Program-made: the position numbers and the translations under genes
In this document: piece by piece, positions 1 through 9,067 of the stretch
Layout: each line of letters begins with the position of its first letter
How positions within the stretch are numbered: position 1 is the first letter of the stretch
The notes under the pieces: model-generated
Seen by the model: only the letters and a program-made list of their open reading frames with translations
Databases searched by the model: none
What the model was told of the DNA's origin: nothing
Source: Rhodomicrobium sp. R_RK_3
GTDB lineage: Bacteria > Pseudomonadota > Alphaproteobacteria > Rhizobiales > Rhodomicrobiaceae
DNA: 64,000 bases
NCBI RefSeq assembly: GCF_002198715.1
Contig: NZ_MWLK01000018.1
Location: 55,622 to 119,621 of the forward strand
Direction of reading: 5' to 3'

Positions 1-1355
1 CGCGCGGCGTGGAAGTCGGTGCGGTGCGTCAGCAGCGTGCTCAGCGCCGCAAGCCCCACCGCGCCGCCGAGATTGCGGGTCAGGTTGAACACGCCCGAGG
101 CGTCCTTCAGCCGCTCCGGGGGCAATGTCCCGAGCGAGACGTTGTTGACGGGGATCATCGCCATCATCAGGCCGAAGCCGCGAAACACCTGCGGCAGCAG
201 CAGCTCGTAGAAGCCCCAATCATGGGTGATGTTCGACATCCACCAGGTGCCGATGCCGAAGCTGATGAAGCCGGTGATCATCAGATAGCGCGGATCGACG
301 CGGCCGAGCAGCCGTCCGACCAGCGGCGCGGTCAGGAACATGGTCAGGCCGGTGACGAACATGGTCTCGCCGATCTGCAGCGCGTTGTAGTCGCGGATGC
401 GGGCGAGATAGACCGGATAGAGATAGGTCAGGCCGTAGAGGCCGGAGCCCAGGATGAAGTTGAACAGCGTGCCGACGGCGTAATTGCGGTTGCTGAAAGC
501 GCGCAGATCGACGATCGGGTATTTTGTCGACAGCACCCGCCAGAAAAAGATGAGGCCCGAGATCGCCGAGATGACGGTGAACAGCACCACGGTTTCATCG
601 TCGAACCAGTCATTGCGGGGGCCTTCCTCGAGCGCATATTGCAGCCCGCCCAGGAAGCCGGCCATGGCGAAGAAGCCGAGCCAGTCGAAATGATCGAGCA
701 GGCTGTAATCGGGCTTGTCGAAATCGATCAGCAGCGCGGCGGCGATGGTGACGAAGATGCCGGGCACGATGTTGATGAAGAACAGCCAGTGCCACGACAG
801 ATGATCGGTGAGATAGCCGCCGACGGTCGGGCCGATGGTCGGGGCGAGGGTGACGACGAGGCCGATCAGCGGCGTGATCAGGCCCATGCGCGAGCGCGGG
901 AAGATCGAATAGGACGCGGCGAAGACGCTGGGGATCATGCCGCCGCCGACAAAGCCCTGAATGACGCGCCAGAAGATCATCTCTTCCAGGGTCGTCGAAA
1001 GGCCGCACATGAAACTGGCGATGGTGAAGCCGGCCGCCGCCGCCGTGAACAGCGTCCTGGTGCCGAGCGCCCGCGACAGGAAGCCCGAAAGCGGGATCAT
1101 GATGACTTCGGCGATGAGATAGGAGGTCTGCACCCAGGCGATTTCGTCCGGGCCGGCGGCAAGCCCCGCCTGGATCTCCGACAGCGAGGCCGAGACGATC
1201 TGAATGTCGAGGATCGCCATGAACATGCCGAATGTCATGGCGAGGAAGGCGGCGAAGCGGCGCGGGTCGATGCGGTCCGCCGCCGCCCGGGCCGGAGGAA
1301 CGGGAGGAGCCGCGGGCGCGGCCCCTCGCGGGGTCAATGTATGAACGTTCGCCAT
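1..1355 (-). CDS. emrB: MFS drug efflux permease, DHA2/EmrB family (3' end outside window)
   Basis: Inner-membrane proton-driven drug exporter of the 14-helix DHA2 type, working with the EmrA-like adaptor upstream. The ATG at 1355 gives a short Ala/Pro-rich cytoplasmic tail and then the first helix with the family motif FMAILDIQIVSASL, followed by SYLIAEVIMIPLSGFLSRAL, both typical of EmrB/QacA. About 451 codons are visible and the C-terminus lies beyond the left edge. Its start is 13 bases after the emrA stop, so the two are surely co-transcribed. The substrate cannot be read from the sequence. The family call is firm; the name emrB is by analogy. Confidence 0.93.
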   Translation of the reverse strand, partial: MANVHTLTPRGAAPAAPPVPPARAAADRIDPRRFAAFLAMTFGMFMAILDIQIVSASLSEIQAGLAAGPDEIAWVQTSYLIAEVIMIPLSGFLSRALGTRTLFTAAAAGFTIASFMCGLSTTLEEMIFWRVIQGFVGGGMIPSVFAASYSIFPRSRMGLITPLIGLVVTLAPTIGPTVGGYLTDHLSWHWLFFINIVPGIFVTIAAALLIDFDKPDYSLLDHFDWLGFFAMAGFLGGLQYALEEGPRNDWFDDETVVLFTVISAISGLIFFWRVLSTKYPIVDLRAFSNRNYAVGTLFNFILGSGLYGLTYLYPVYLARIRDYNALQIGETMFVTGLTMFLTAPLVGRLLGRVDPRYLMITGFISFGIGTWWMSNITHDWGFYELLLPQVFRGFGLMMAMIPVNNVSLGTLPPERLKDASGVFNLTRNLGGAVGLAALSTLLTHRTDFHAA

Positions 1356-1368
1356 GGCAGCGGCCCGC

Positions 1369-2655
1369 TCATTTCGACGCGCCGGACGGTGACGCGGGCT
1401 TCGCCTCGGCAAACAGCGGCTGGCCGGCGGGAGCGTCGAGCGTATTCACCCGCACGATGACCGACATGCCGGGCCGCAAAACGCCATGCTCGCCCTCACG
1501 CTGCTCGACCTCGATGCGCACCGGCAGGCGCTGCACGATCTTGGTGAAATTGCCGGTCGCGTTTTCCGGCGGCAGCAGTGAGAAGATCTGGCCGGAGGCG
1601 GGCGAGAAGCTTACCACCTTGCCGTGGAAGACGTGGCCCGGCATGGCGTCGACCTCGACGCCGACCTCCTGGCCGGGGCGCAGCCGGGCGAGCTGGGTCT
1701 CCTTGAAATTGGCATCGATATAGACGCGATCGAGCGGCACCAGGCTCGCGAGCCGGGCGCTCGGCTGCAGATAGTCGCCCTTCTGCACGGCGCGATTGCC
1801 GATGACGCCGTCGAACGGCGCCTTGATCGTTGTAAACGACAGATCGCGTTCCGCCATAGCAAGCGCGGTCTGGAGCTGGGCGAGCGTGCCCTCGGCCTCG
1901 GCTTTCTCGGCTTTCAGCACTTCGCCCTGGGCGATGGCGGCCTCGATCGCCGCCTTGTTGCCGAGCACGGCGGCCTCGGCGCGGGCGGCGGTCGCCTCGG
2001 CGCCTTCGAGCGTCTGGCGGCTGCCGAAATCGCGGGTCGCCAGATTTTGCTGGCGGTCGAGCTCGAGCTTGGCGCGCTTGGCCTCGGCGTCGGCCGAGAC
2101 GAGCTGCGCCCTCGCCTGGTCGACCGCTGCGGCCTGCGCCGTGATCTGCCGGGCGATGCGCTCGATGGTCGATTGCTGGATGGCGATCTTGTCCTTGGCG
2201 GTCTGCACCGCGAGGCGGTAGTCGCCATCGTCGATGCGGGCGATGACGTCGCCGGTCCTGACCTCGCTATTGTCGGTCACCTCGACCGAGGTGACGTAGC
2301 CCGACACTTTCGCCGAGACCGTTGCGATGTCGGCGCCGATATAGGCGTCGTCGGTGGAGATCTGGAAGCGACCGAAGGTCCAGTAATTGTAGCCGTAAAG
2401 ACCTGCCGCGATCAGTACCAGGGGTGCGATCACCAGCCCCGCCGAGCGCTTCCACGAGCGCGGCTTCGCTTTCGCCTCGGGCGCGGCGTCCGGGCCCGGG
2501 GGCGGCGCGGAGCTCGGAGGCGCAACCGGGGTCTTGGGCCCGGGAGCGGGCCGCTCCGCCGTGTCCTTTGCCTGCAATGCCGAGATCGCGCCGCGCTCCG
2601 TAAAGCTTGCCACTTTCTGTTCCTGCTGCTCCGCCACGAAACTCTCCTGCCCCAT
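1369..2655 (-). CDS. emrA: EmrA/HlyD-family membrane fusion protein
   Basis: Periplasmic adaptor linking the EmrB-like pump to an outer-membrane channel. It has a charged, Pro-rich cytoplasmic tail, one membrane helix near residues 54-75 (GLVIAPLVLIAAGLYGYNYW), then the DDAYIGADIATVSAKVSGYV biotinyl-lipoyl-like segment, a long Ala-rich coiled-coil hairpin and the second half of the barrel (FDGVIGNRAVQKGDYLQPSA). At about 428 residues it is of normal length. I chose the ATG at 2655; a GTG at 2679 is also in frame and neither has a clear ribosome site. It is first in the efflux operon and lies just behind the TetR-type operators at 2701-2774. Confidence 0.93.
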   Translation of the reverse strand: MGQESFVAEQQEQKVASFTERGAISALQAKDTAERPAPGPKTPVAPPSSAPPPGPDAAPEAKAKPRSWKRSAGLVIAPLVLIAAGLYGYNYWTFGRFQISTDDAYIGADIATVSAKVSGYVTSVEVTDNSEVRTGDVIARIDDGDYRLAVQTAKDKIAIQQSTIERIARQITAQAAAVDQARAQLVSADAEAKRAKLELDRQQNLATRDFGSRQTLEGAEATAARAEAAVLGNKAAIEAAIAQGEVLKAEKAEAEGTLAQLQTALAMAERDLSFTTIKAPFDGVIGNRAVQKGDYLQPSARLASLVPLDRVYIDANFKETQLARLRPGQEVGVEVDAMPGHVFHGKVVSFSPASGQIFSLLPPENATGNFTKIVQRLPVRIEVEQREGEHGVLRPGMSVIVRVNTLDAPAGQPLFAEAKPASPSGASK

Positions 2656-2700
2656 TTTGCGCCGGTATTGCCTTCTCACCCCCGGCGGGTGTTAAATTAT

Positions 2701-2717
2701 GACCGAACGGTTCGGTC
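2701..2717. promoter_or_regulatory. Palindromic operator copy 1 (TetR-type)
   Basis: Perfect 17-base palindrome GACCGAACGGTTCGGTC, 45 bases before the emrA start. The same word recurs at 2758-2774, with centres 57 bases apart. Its position between the efflux operon and a divergent tetR gene makes it the likely repressor site. Confidence 0.85.
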
Positions 2718-2757
2718 ACGATTTGAATAATCCCTCTTTTGTGCTATTTCAAGACTT

Positions 2758-2774
2758 GACCGAACGGTTCGGTC
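2758..2774. promoter_or_regulatory. Palindromic operator copy 2 (TetR-type)
   Basis: Second exact copy of GACCGAACGGTTCGGTC. Here the dyad extends two bases further on each side (2756-2776), making it the better site. It lies 57 bases before the tetR ATG, so the regulator probably represses itself as well as emrAB. Confidence 0.87.
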
Positions 2775-2831
2775 AAATTATCTGCCGACCATGACCAAAT
2801 TCGGCCAAACCTTTGGCCTCGAGTGCGCCCG

Positions 2832-3476
2832 ATGAACGAGCTATCCGACCCACCGCCCCAGACACCGGAGATCCATAAGGACAGTGCGAAATCGCGCCAG
2901 ATCATGGAAGGCGCGCGGGCGGTGTTCCTCGAGCGGGGGTTCGACGCCGCCAGCATGGGCGAGATCGCCCGGCGCGCCGGCGTCTCCAAGGGCACGCTCT
3001 ACGTTTATTTTCAAAGCAAGGAAGAACTGTTCGAGACCATTTTCGAGGCCGAGAGCCGCGCACAGGCTGAACAGGTTTTCTCGCTCGATCATGCCGACCA
3101 CGACGTCGAGGCGGTGCTGACCAGGCTCGGCCGCGCCTTTGTCCGCTTCCTGTGCCAGCCCGGACGGCTGTCGCCCTTGCGCACCGTCATCAGCATCGCC
3201 GGGCGGATGCCCGATCTCGGCCAGCGCTTCTATGATGCTGGACCGGCGACCGGGGTCGGCCGGCTGCGCGATTATCTCGAAACCCAATGCCGGGCCGGAA
3301 CCCTCGTGGTCGAGGATTGCGAAATCGCTGCCGCCCAGTTCCTGGATGCCTGCCAATCGACGCTGTTCAAGCCGATGATGTTTGCCTCGGCGCCGCCGCC
3401 CTCCGAGGAGCGCATCCGCCATGTCGTCGGCGTCGCGGTGCGCTGCTTTCTGGCCGCTTATTTGCCCAGGGCGTAA
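2832..3476 (+). CDS. TetR/AcrR-family transcriptional repressor
   Basis: DNA-binding repressor of the divergent efflux operon. The N-terminal helix-turn-helix is clear: ARAVFLERGFDAASMGEIA followed by RRAGVSKGTLYVYFQSKEEL, the canonical TetR recognition helix and YFxSKEEL tail. The C-terminal part matches an AefR-like ligand domain in length and helicity. I prefer the ATG at 2832, giving 214 residues; a GTG at 2823 is the only upstream alternative. The two identical palindromes between this gene and emrA support control of both transcripts. The inducer is unknown but is probably a pump substrate. Confidence 0.93.
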   Translation: MNELSDPPPQTPEIHKDSAKSRQIMEGARAVFLERGFDAASMGEIARRAGVSKGTLYVYFQSKEELFETIFEAESRAQAEQVFSLDHADHDVEAVLTRLGRAFVRFLCQPGRLSPLRTVISIAGRMPDLGQRFYDAGPATGVGRLRDYLETQCRAGTLVVEDCEIAAAQFLDACQSTLFKPMMFASAPPPSEERIRHVVGVAVRCFLAAYLPRA

Positions 3477-3955
3477 GTGTTTCTACGTGGAAGTGTAGCG
3501 CAATTGCGTTAACCGCGTTAGTTTGCTGGAACTCCAACACCATTTGCCATCGCAATTGCAACCGCATCGGCGTGCAGTGTCGGAGCGGTGCTTCTGGTCG
3601 CCAAGATGACGCAATTGCGAGACGCTATGTCGCAAGGGTAAGTCATAAAAGACAAATGACAACTCTTGGCGATAATTAGATATGAATGCAGATTTGCCGT
3701 GTTGAAACTGCCCGTTCCACGTGTTCTGGGCAGGTTTTCGTGGTAAAAATCGTCGCGACCTCTTCAAGGTTGCTGCTGTTTAATGCATTTCGAAATTTTT
3801 CGATAAAACTTGTCGCAATTACGTATTTTTTTCACAATCCCTTAAAATTTTAATCTATTACTGTCTCCCGCGTCAGCCCGACTACGGGTGCAGGATGCCG
3901 CCCATCCCGCGGGATCAATTCAAAGCTGGTTGTTACTCATCACGGAGACCTATTG
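3477..3955. other. AT-rich intergenic region with three CGCAATTGC words
   Basis: No convincing gene. The stretch is visibly richer in A and T than its surroundings, especially at 3760-3870, as expected for a promoter region. The word CGCAATTGC occurs at 3499, 3551 and 3610, perfectly palindromic (CGCAATTGCG) in the first and third copies, with a degenerate copy near 3814. A good ribosome site (GGAG at 3944-3947) precedes the next gene. Confidence 0.6.
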
Positions 3956-5167
3956 ATGCGCAGTTTGCTCGCCTCAGTAGCACTGATTTCGGCATTACTC
4001 GCTTCCTATGCTGGGCCGACCCAGGCCCAAACCGCCGCGCCGTCAGTGCCGAGCGCAGCGGATGCAGACCCGATCCGGCCGCTGACCCTTGCTCAGGCGG
4101 GCGCAGCCCGGCCGACGGCAAATACCGAGGGCGAAAGCGAACTGGTCACGCGCATCAACAATTGGACGGTTGGTGTCGCCGGCGGCCTTCTCGAAGGCAC
4201 GTTCAGCCGGTTCGCCGCCGAATTGGGCAAGGCGTTCGACGACGGCGAGAATCTTCGCGTTCTGCCGGTGCTTACCTACGGCGCCACGGAAAACATATCC
4301 GATCTTCTGTATTTGAAGGGCATCGACATTGCGATCACGCATGCCGACGTCTTCGAAGAGTTCAAGAAGCGCCGCAATATCGGCAATATCGACAAGCGCA
4401 TCAATTACATCTCGCCGATGTTCGTCAGCGAGCTGTATATCTATGTCCGGCCTGAGATCAAAACCATCAAGGATCTCGAAGGCAAGGTCGTCAGCCTCGG
4501 CACCAAGGGCGCCGGCCAGACCATCACCGGCCCGATCGTGTTCGAGCGCATGGGCGTGACCGTCAAGACCGTGTTCATCAACAATACGATCGCCTTCGAG
4601 AAGATGAAGAGCGGGGAAATCGCAGGTTTGGTGCATTCGGGCGGCAAGCCGAACGACTTCTTCACCAAAATGGCGCCGGAGCCGGGCTTCCACTTCCTGG
4701 CCATTCCCTATAGCGAGAAGTTCTCCGATTACTACGTCCCCTCGACCATCAGCTACAAGGACTATCCGAATCTGATGAAGGACGGCGAGGAGGTCGAAAC
4801 CATCGGCAACCAGGTCGTGCTGGCCGTTTACAACTGGCCGATCGGCACCGACCGCTACCGCCGCCTCGAGCGCTTCGTGCAGTATTTCTTCGAGCGCTTC
4901 GACAAGCTGCGCCAGGCGCCGTTCCATCCGAAGTGGAAGGAGATCAACCTGGCTGGCACGGTGCCGGGCTGGACGCGCTATCCGCTCGCCGACAAGATGC
5001 TCACCAAGGTCATGGCTGAGGCGAAGGTCAAGGAGCGCATCGCCAATACCGCCTCGAACCTTTCGGCCGGCGGCGCCGGCCCCGACAACCCTCATGCAGA
5101 GGTCACCGAAGAGCAGCGGCTGTTCCAGGAATTCATCGACTGGAAGAAGAAGAAGTCCACGAATTGA
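3956..5167 (+). CDS. TAXI-family TRAP-type solute-binding protein (orphan, copy 1)
   Basis: Predicted periplasmic binding protein of the TAXI (TRAP-associated extracytoplasmic immunogenic) class. A Sec signal peptide covers about residues 1-25, then a short variable linker, then the family body with GVAGGLLEGTFSRFAAELG, the IDIAITHADVF segment and LVHSGGKPNDFF. The end LFQEFIDWKKKK has a counterpart in the second TAXI protein at 9068-10234. The ATG at 3956 sits 8 bases after GGAG. No TRAP membrane subunit occurs in the window, so transport is unproven. It is followed by a SEL1-type envelope protein, probably in the same transcript. The ligand is unknown; family members are often linked to glutamate or aromatic acids, but nothing here shows it. 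Confidence 0.9.
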   Translation: MRSLLASVALISALLASYAGPTQAQTAAPSVPSAADADPIRPLTLAQAGAARPTANTEGESELVTRINNWTVGVAGGLLEGTFSRFAAELGKAFDDGENLRVLPVLTYGATENISDLLYLKGIDIAITHADVFEEFKKRRNIGNIDKRINYISPMFVSELYIYVRPEIKTIKDLEGKVVSLGTKGAGQTITGPIVFERMGVTVKTVFINNTIAFEKMKSGEIAGLVHSGGKPNDFFTKMAPEPGFHFLAIPYSEKFSDYYVPSTISYKDYPNLMKDGEEVETIGNQVVLAVYNWPIGTDRYRRLERFVQYFFERFDKLRQAPFHPKWKEINLAGTVPGWTRYPLADKMLTKVMAEAKVKERIANTASNLSAGGAGPDNPHAEVTEEQRLFQEFIDWKKKKSTN

Positions 5168-5241
5168 GGCAAGAGGGTCCACGGCGGCGCCCATCAGGCG
5201 CTGCCGTGAGTTGAAGCGTGGCAGGCTTACGGAGTAGACCC

Positions 5242-6141
5242 ATGCCTCAAAGCGGCTTGAGAAGCGGGTTTCTGCACGGTCGATGGAAACGGGTGCGGGT
5301 TGCGGCGGTCAGGTCATCCTGGCTGCTCGCCGTGCCGCTGGCCGCCGGGCTGGCGAGTTCCGCATATGTGAGTGTCAACGCGCAGTCCGCGGGGGATATC
5401 CAGGTGGTGGTCCCCGCGCTGATCCAGGTTCAGACCGCCACCGAGAGCCCGGTTCCGATCAAGGTGACCCCGCGCGGCGCCGTTCCGCGCCGGGCGATGA
5501 TCCTGATCCGCGGCCTCCCCTCGACCATCGCACTGTCGCACGGGCGGCTGTTCGAATCCGGGATCTGGGGCATTCCCGTCGCCGAGATCGGCGATCTGCG
5601 CATTGCCTCGCCTACCGGCGCGGTCGGACGCACCGATTTCTCCATCTCCTTGGTGACGCTGGCCGGCGACGTTCTGGCCGAGGCGAAATCCAGTTTGGTC
5701 ATCGGGCAAGAGGCGCCAGCGCCGCGCGAGGTCTCGCCGCCTCCGGCGCGCTCCAGCACGGAGACGACCACCGCCTATGTCGCCCCGGCCGACCTGCCCC
5801 CCACCGTGCAGCCCGAGCGGACGGCGCCCCCGCTGGTCAAGCCGGCCCCGACCGGCGAGGCGCTCGACCGGGTGATCCTCTATATGCAGAAGGGCGACGA
5901 GAGCCTGAAGGTGGGCAATCTCAGCGTCGCGCGCCTGTTCTACAAGCGTGCGGCGGACGAGGGCTGGGGCGAGGGCGCGCTGGCGCTCGGCGCCACATAC
6001 GACCCGGTCGAACTGGCGGCGATGCGTGTCGCGGGCGGCATCCAGGCCGATCTGGCGCAGGCCCGGAAATGGTACGAGCTGGCCCAGCAGATGGGCTCGA
6101 AGCTGGCCGAGACCCGCCTGCAGCGGATGTCTTCGCGCTGA
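5242..6141 (+). CDS. Exported Ig-like/SEL1-repeat protein (module 1 partner)
   Basis: Function unknown. The 299-residue protein has a basic N-terminus and one hydrophobic segment near residues 22-42 (signal peptide or anchor). A beta-rich segment follows at about 50-155, containing ILIRGLPSTIALSHGR and the repeated pattern DLRIASPTGAVGRTDF. After a Pro-rich linker (about 160-205), a C-terminal SEL1/TPR-like helical part runs to the end (KGDESLKVGNLSVARLFYKR). The same arrangement closes the 778-residue protein at 6668-9004. The ATG at 5242 has GGAG 7 bases upstream; an earlier GTG at 5218 is less likely. It lies 74 bases after the TAXI gene and probably acts with it in the periplasm. Confidence 0.8.
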   Translation: MPQSGLRSGFLHGRWKRVRVAAVRSSWLLAVPLAAGLASSAYVSVNAQSAGDIQVVVPALIQVQTATESPVPIKVTPRGAVPRRAMILIRGLPSTIALSHGRLFESGIWGIPVAEIGDLRIASPTGAVGRTDFSISLVTLAGDVLAEAKSSLVIGQEAPAPREVSPPPARSSTETTTAYVAPADLPPTVQPERTAPPLVKPAPTGEALDRVILYMQKGDESLKVGNLSVARLFYKRAADEGWGEGALALGATYDPVELAAMRVAGGIQADLAQARKWYELAQQMGSKLAETRLQRMSSR

Positions 6142-6667
6142 TGCGAAAAGGGCTGCGCCTCGACTCGCGAGGTGGAGCCCGGATCGCCTCCGATCACCAT
6201 CGACATGCACCGATCGAGTCTGAGGCCCAAAGCGGGATCGCTTGGGCGGACACGGATCAGTGCGCCGCCACCGCGATCCGCCGCCATCCTCTCTCCTCCG
6301 AGAGGGTTCGGCTGTGCAAGGGCAAGCGTGGTGGCCGCTCCTCGCGCTCGGCCGCGTTGTGTCCAGCCAGAATGATCCCCTCGAGAGTGACGACGTCCCC
6401 GTTTCTTGTCATCCCGCGAGGATGAGGCTGACGAGGGACCACTTTAGGTGGACGGGAAAAATGCACCGCCGCCACGATCCGCAGCGGAACTCCCTCTCTC
6501 CTTTTGGAGCGGGTTGAGGTGCGAGATTCTCTCACCAAAGCGGGACGGACGCAGCCGTCGGCCTTCTTCCGATCCGCGGCAAATGCTGTCCCGCCGAAGC
6601 GTCAGAGCGAGGAGGACCCGCCTCGGCGGCAGCGGCGTCCATCGACGCCGCGCCTGTTCGCGTCAGC
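6142..6667. other. Intergenic region between convergent modules
   Basis: No gene supported. Both flanking genes end here. A perfect six-pair hairpin (CCTCTC/GAGAGG, 6288-6305) lacks a following T tract, so I do not call it a terminator. The rest shows no structure I can name. Confidence 0.5.
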
Positions 6668-9004
6668 CTATCTCTGCAGCCATTGCTTCAGTGCGTCGAT
6701 CTTGACGCGGGCCGTCACCAGGCCGCCTTCGAGCGCCTTCTTGTACCATTCGAAGGCGGTGGCCGGGTCGGGCTTGCCGCTCTTGACCTGCAGCTTCTCG
6801 AAATAGCTGGGATCGAACGAACGGCCCATGGCGAGGGCGGCTTCCGCATTGCCGGTGGCGGCGGCCTGCTCGTAGAGCTTGCGGGCCTGGGCAATGTCGC
6901 CGTCGCGCATCAGGCGGTTGCCGTCGCGGATCAGCATCTGGGTGACGAAATCGGTCTCGATCTGCGGCGTCTCGTCCGGCAGCACGGCAAGGCGCGCGGC
7001 CTCGCCGGAATTGGCGCCGACCGAGACCGGCGTGCTGCGCGTCGCCGTGCCGGAGGGGCCGGTCTGCTGCGTCCGGTCGTTCACCTTGAGCTGGAACGGC
7101 ACAGGATCGGACAGGCTGGTTTGCGCATCGTCCTGCAGCAATTGCACTTCCAGATCATATTCGCCGGCCGCGCCGCGCGGCAGGGCAACCGTCAGATCGC
7201 GAAGCCGCGCCGGAGGCAGCAGCCACTGGCCACCACCGACATCGATGCCGGTCGAGAGCTTGGCCGCCGAGGGCAGGCCCTTCAGGCTGACGAGGGTTTC
7301 GTCGCGGTCGGGCGAATCGGCGACCCTGATATCGAGCGAGATCGAATCGCCCGCCACGCCTGAGGCATTCTGGGCGCTGAGGCGCTGGGCGGCTGGAGCC
7401 GGTTGCGGCACGGGCCGGGGCGTCACCACCGGCGCGGGCGCGGCTTCGGGCTGGATCACGGCCTGGCGCGGCACGGTGATCTGCGCGGCCGGTTGCGGTT
7501 GCAGCGCAGGGGCCGTGTCGGCAGGCGGAGCGCTCAACCGTTCCACGACCTTTTGCGAGCCGCCGAGATTGTTCGGATCGTTCTCATCGACGAAGGAATT
7601 GAACACGAACACCGCCAGCACGCCCGCCAGCGCGATGCCGCCGATCAGGCCAAGTCCGGCCGCGCCGAGCAAATGGCCGCTATCGGGGCTGCCGGCCGAC
7701 AGGCTGCCTTCGGTCGCGCCCGAGGGCAGGGCGGTGGGGTAGATCTGACCGCTCGCCGCGCCCGGATGGGAGAGATAGGGCACCTGGGCCCATTCGGCAT
7801 CGTCCGAAGGATCGCCGCGATAGCTCGAATCGGGGTCGCGCAGGAAGATGCTGTCACCGGGATCGGCATAGCGGGGCTGGCCGCCGCGATAGGGCGCATC
7901 GCCGAAATCGCGCAGCGCGCCATGGCCCCCGCCGACCGCGCGGTCGTCATAATCGGGACCGTCCTGCCATTGCTGGCTGTAGCCCGCCGCCTCGCCGAAA
8001 TCGCGCAAGGAGGAATCGGCCGACAGCCCGGCGCTCGGCCGCCCGCGATCGGCGCGGCGCTGGCCGTAGAGATAGTCGAGCACGGCTTCGGTGCTGGCCT
8101 CGCCGGCCGGCTCCTCGCGCTCGCTCTCGTAGTAATCCTCGTTCTGCTCCGGCTCCTGTTGCTGCTGCTGCGACCAGGCGGTGGGGCTTTCCGACCAGGA
8201 GGGGTCCGGATTGACGCGGTCCGCGGAGGACGCATGCATCAGCGATTCGGCGACGGTGTAGCCGCCGGGGCCGGGCTCAGGATCCTCGCCCCGGTCGACC
8301 GGCTGGCCGCCATAGACATTGCGCAGCGCGGATTGCACGGCATCGGCGAGCGCGTCGCCGCCGCCATTGTCGAAATCGGGCTGCGGTTCGGGAAGCTCCT
8401 CGGCGCGTCCGGCAAAAAGCTCACCGCGCCCGCCATCGCTCATGCCGCGCAGCATGTCGGACGGCGCGGGGTCGGCCGCGACCGTCGCGCGTGGCATGGC
8501 GGCGCCTGGGAACGGCATCACATTGGCCTCGGCGCGGTGCGGCGGAGGCGGCGCCGGCTCATAGGCTGGCTCGGGGCGCTCGGCGCGGGCGCGCAGCGGC
8601 GCAGGGCGCTCGATGCGGTCGACGCTGTCCCAGCCGGTATCTTCGCCGAGCGGCATGTCCAGCCCGTTGCGCGGCGCGGACGGCTCGACCGCCGGCGGCT
8701 CGTCATCGGCGCTCATGCTGATGCCGGCGCCGGAGCGGAGATCTTCCGGCGGCGCGCTGCGCGGCGGTTCCGGGAAATCGAAATCGGGCATGCCGAAATT
8801 GGCCTCGATGCGGGCGGCGGCGCTCACATGGGGCGGTTTCGGAAAGGAAATCGTATTATTGGCGCGCTCGCTCACCTCCTCGGCCGCTTCGTAAGGCGGC
8901 ATGGGGATATCGCCGGCGCCGTCCTCGGGCGTCGTCTTGGCATCGGCGTCATCGCCGGGAAGGGTGTCCTCGTGGCGAGAGGTCAGCTTTTCGTCATTAT
9001 CCAT
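6668..9004 (-). CDS. Large membrane-anchored Ig-like/SEL1-repeat protein (module 2 partner)
   Basis: Function unknown, 778 residues. The first ~440 residues are predicted cytoplasmic, acidic and of low complexity, rich in Pro, Asp, Glu and Ser with a Gln run. One membrane helix follows at about 441-465 (GLGLIGGIALAGVLAVFVF). The periplasmic part starts with a Pro/Ala linker, then a beta-rich segment at about 545-643 containing LVSLKGLPSAAKLSTGI, and ends with a SEL1-like repeat (about 690-778, MRDGDIAQARKLYEQAAA). The last two parts match the shorter protein at 5242-6141. It lies 63 bases after the second TAXI gene, in the same orientation. The extra cytoplasmic half suggests signalling or scaffolding across the membrane; this is inference. 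Confidence 0.82.
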   Translation of the reverse strand: MDNDEKLTSRHEDTLPGDDADAKTTPEDGAGDIPMPPYEAAEEVSERANNTISFPKPPHVSAAARIEANFGMPDFDFPEPPRSAPPEDLRSGAGISMSADDEPPAVEPSAPRNGLDMPLGEDTGWDSVDRIERPAPLRARAERPEPAYEPAPPPPHRAEANVMPFPGAAMPRATVAADPAPSDMLRGMSDGGRGELFAGRAEELPEPQPDFDNGGGDALADAVQSALRNVYGGQPVDRGEDPEPGPGGYTVAESLMHASSADRVNPDPSWSESPTAWSQQQQQEPEQNEDYYESEREEPAGEASTEAVLDYLYGQRRADRGRPSAGLSADSSLRDFGEAAGYSQQWQDGPDYDDRAVGGGHGALRDFGDAPYRGGQPRYADPGDSIFLRDPDSSYRGDPSDDAEWAQVPYLSHPGAASGQIYPTALPSGATEGSLSAGSPDSGHLLGAAGLGLIGGIALAGVLAVFVFNSFVDENDPNNLGGSQKVVERLSAPPADTAPALQPQPAAQITVPRQAVIQPEAAPAPVVTPRPVPQPAPAAQRLSAQNASGVAGDSISLDIRVADSPDRDETLVSLKGLPSAAKLSTGIDVGGGQWLLPPARLRDLTVALPRGAAGEYDLEVQLLQDDAQTSLSDPVPFQLKVNDRTQQTGPSGTATRSTPVSVGANSGEAARLAVLPDETPQIETDFVTQMLIRDGNRLMRDGDIAQARKLYEQAAATGNAEAALAMGRSFDPSYFEKLQVKSGKPDPATAFEWYKKALEGGLVTARVKIDALKQWLQR

Positions 9005-9067
9005 TCCAAGACGCCCCTTACTCGAGTCCCGATAGCCTTAGCCGGCGCCGCGCGCCCATCGCCATGG

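Noticed and set aside
3483..3767. 94-codon leftward frame in the tetR-TAXI gap
   Set aside because: No ribosome site or family features, and it covers the palindromic words that look like regulatory DNA.
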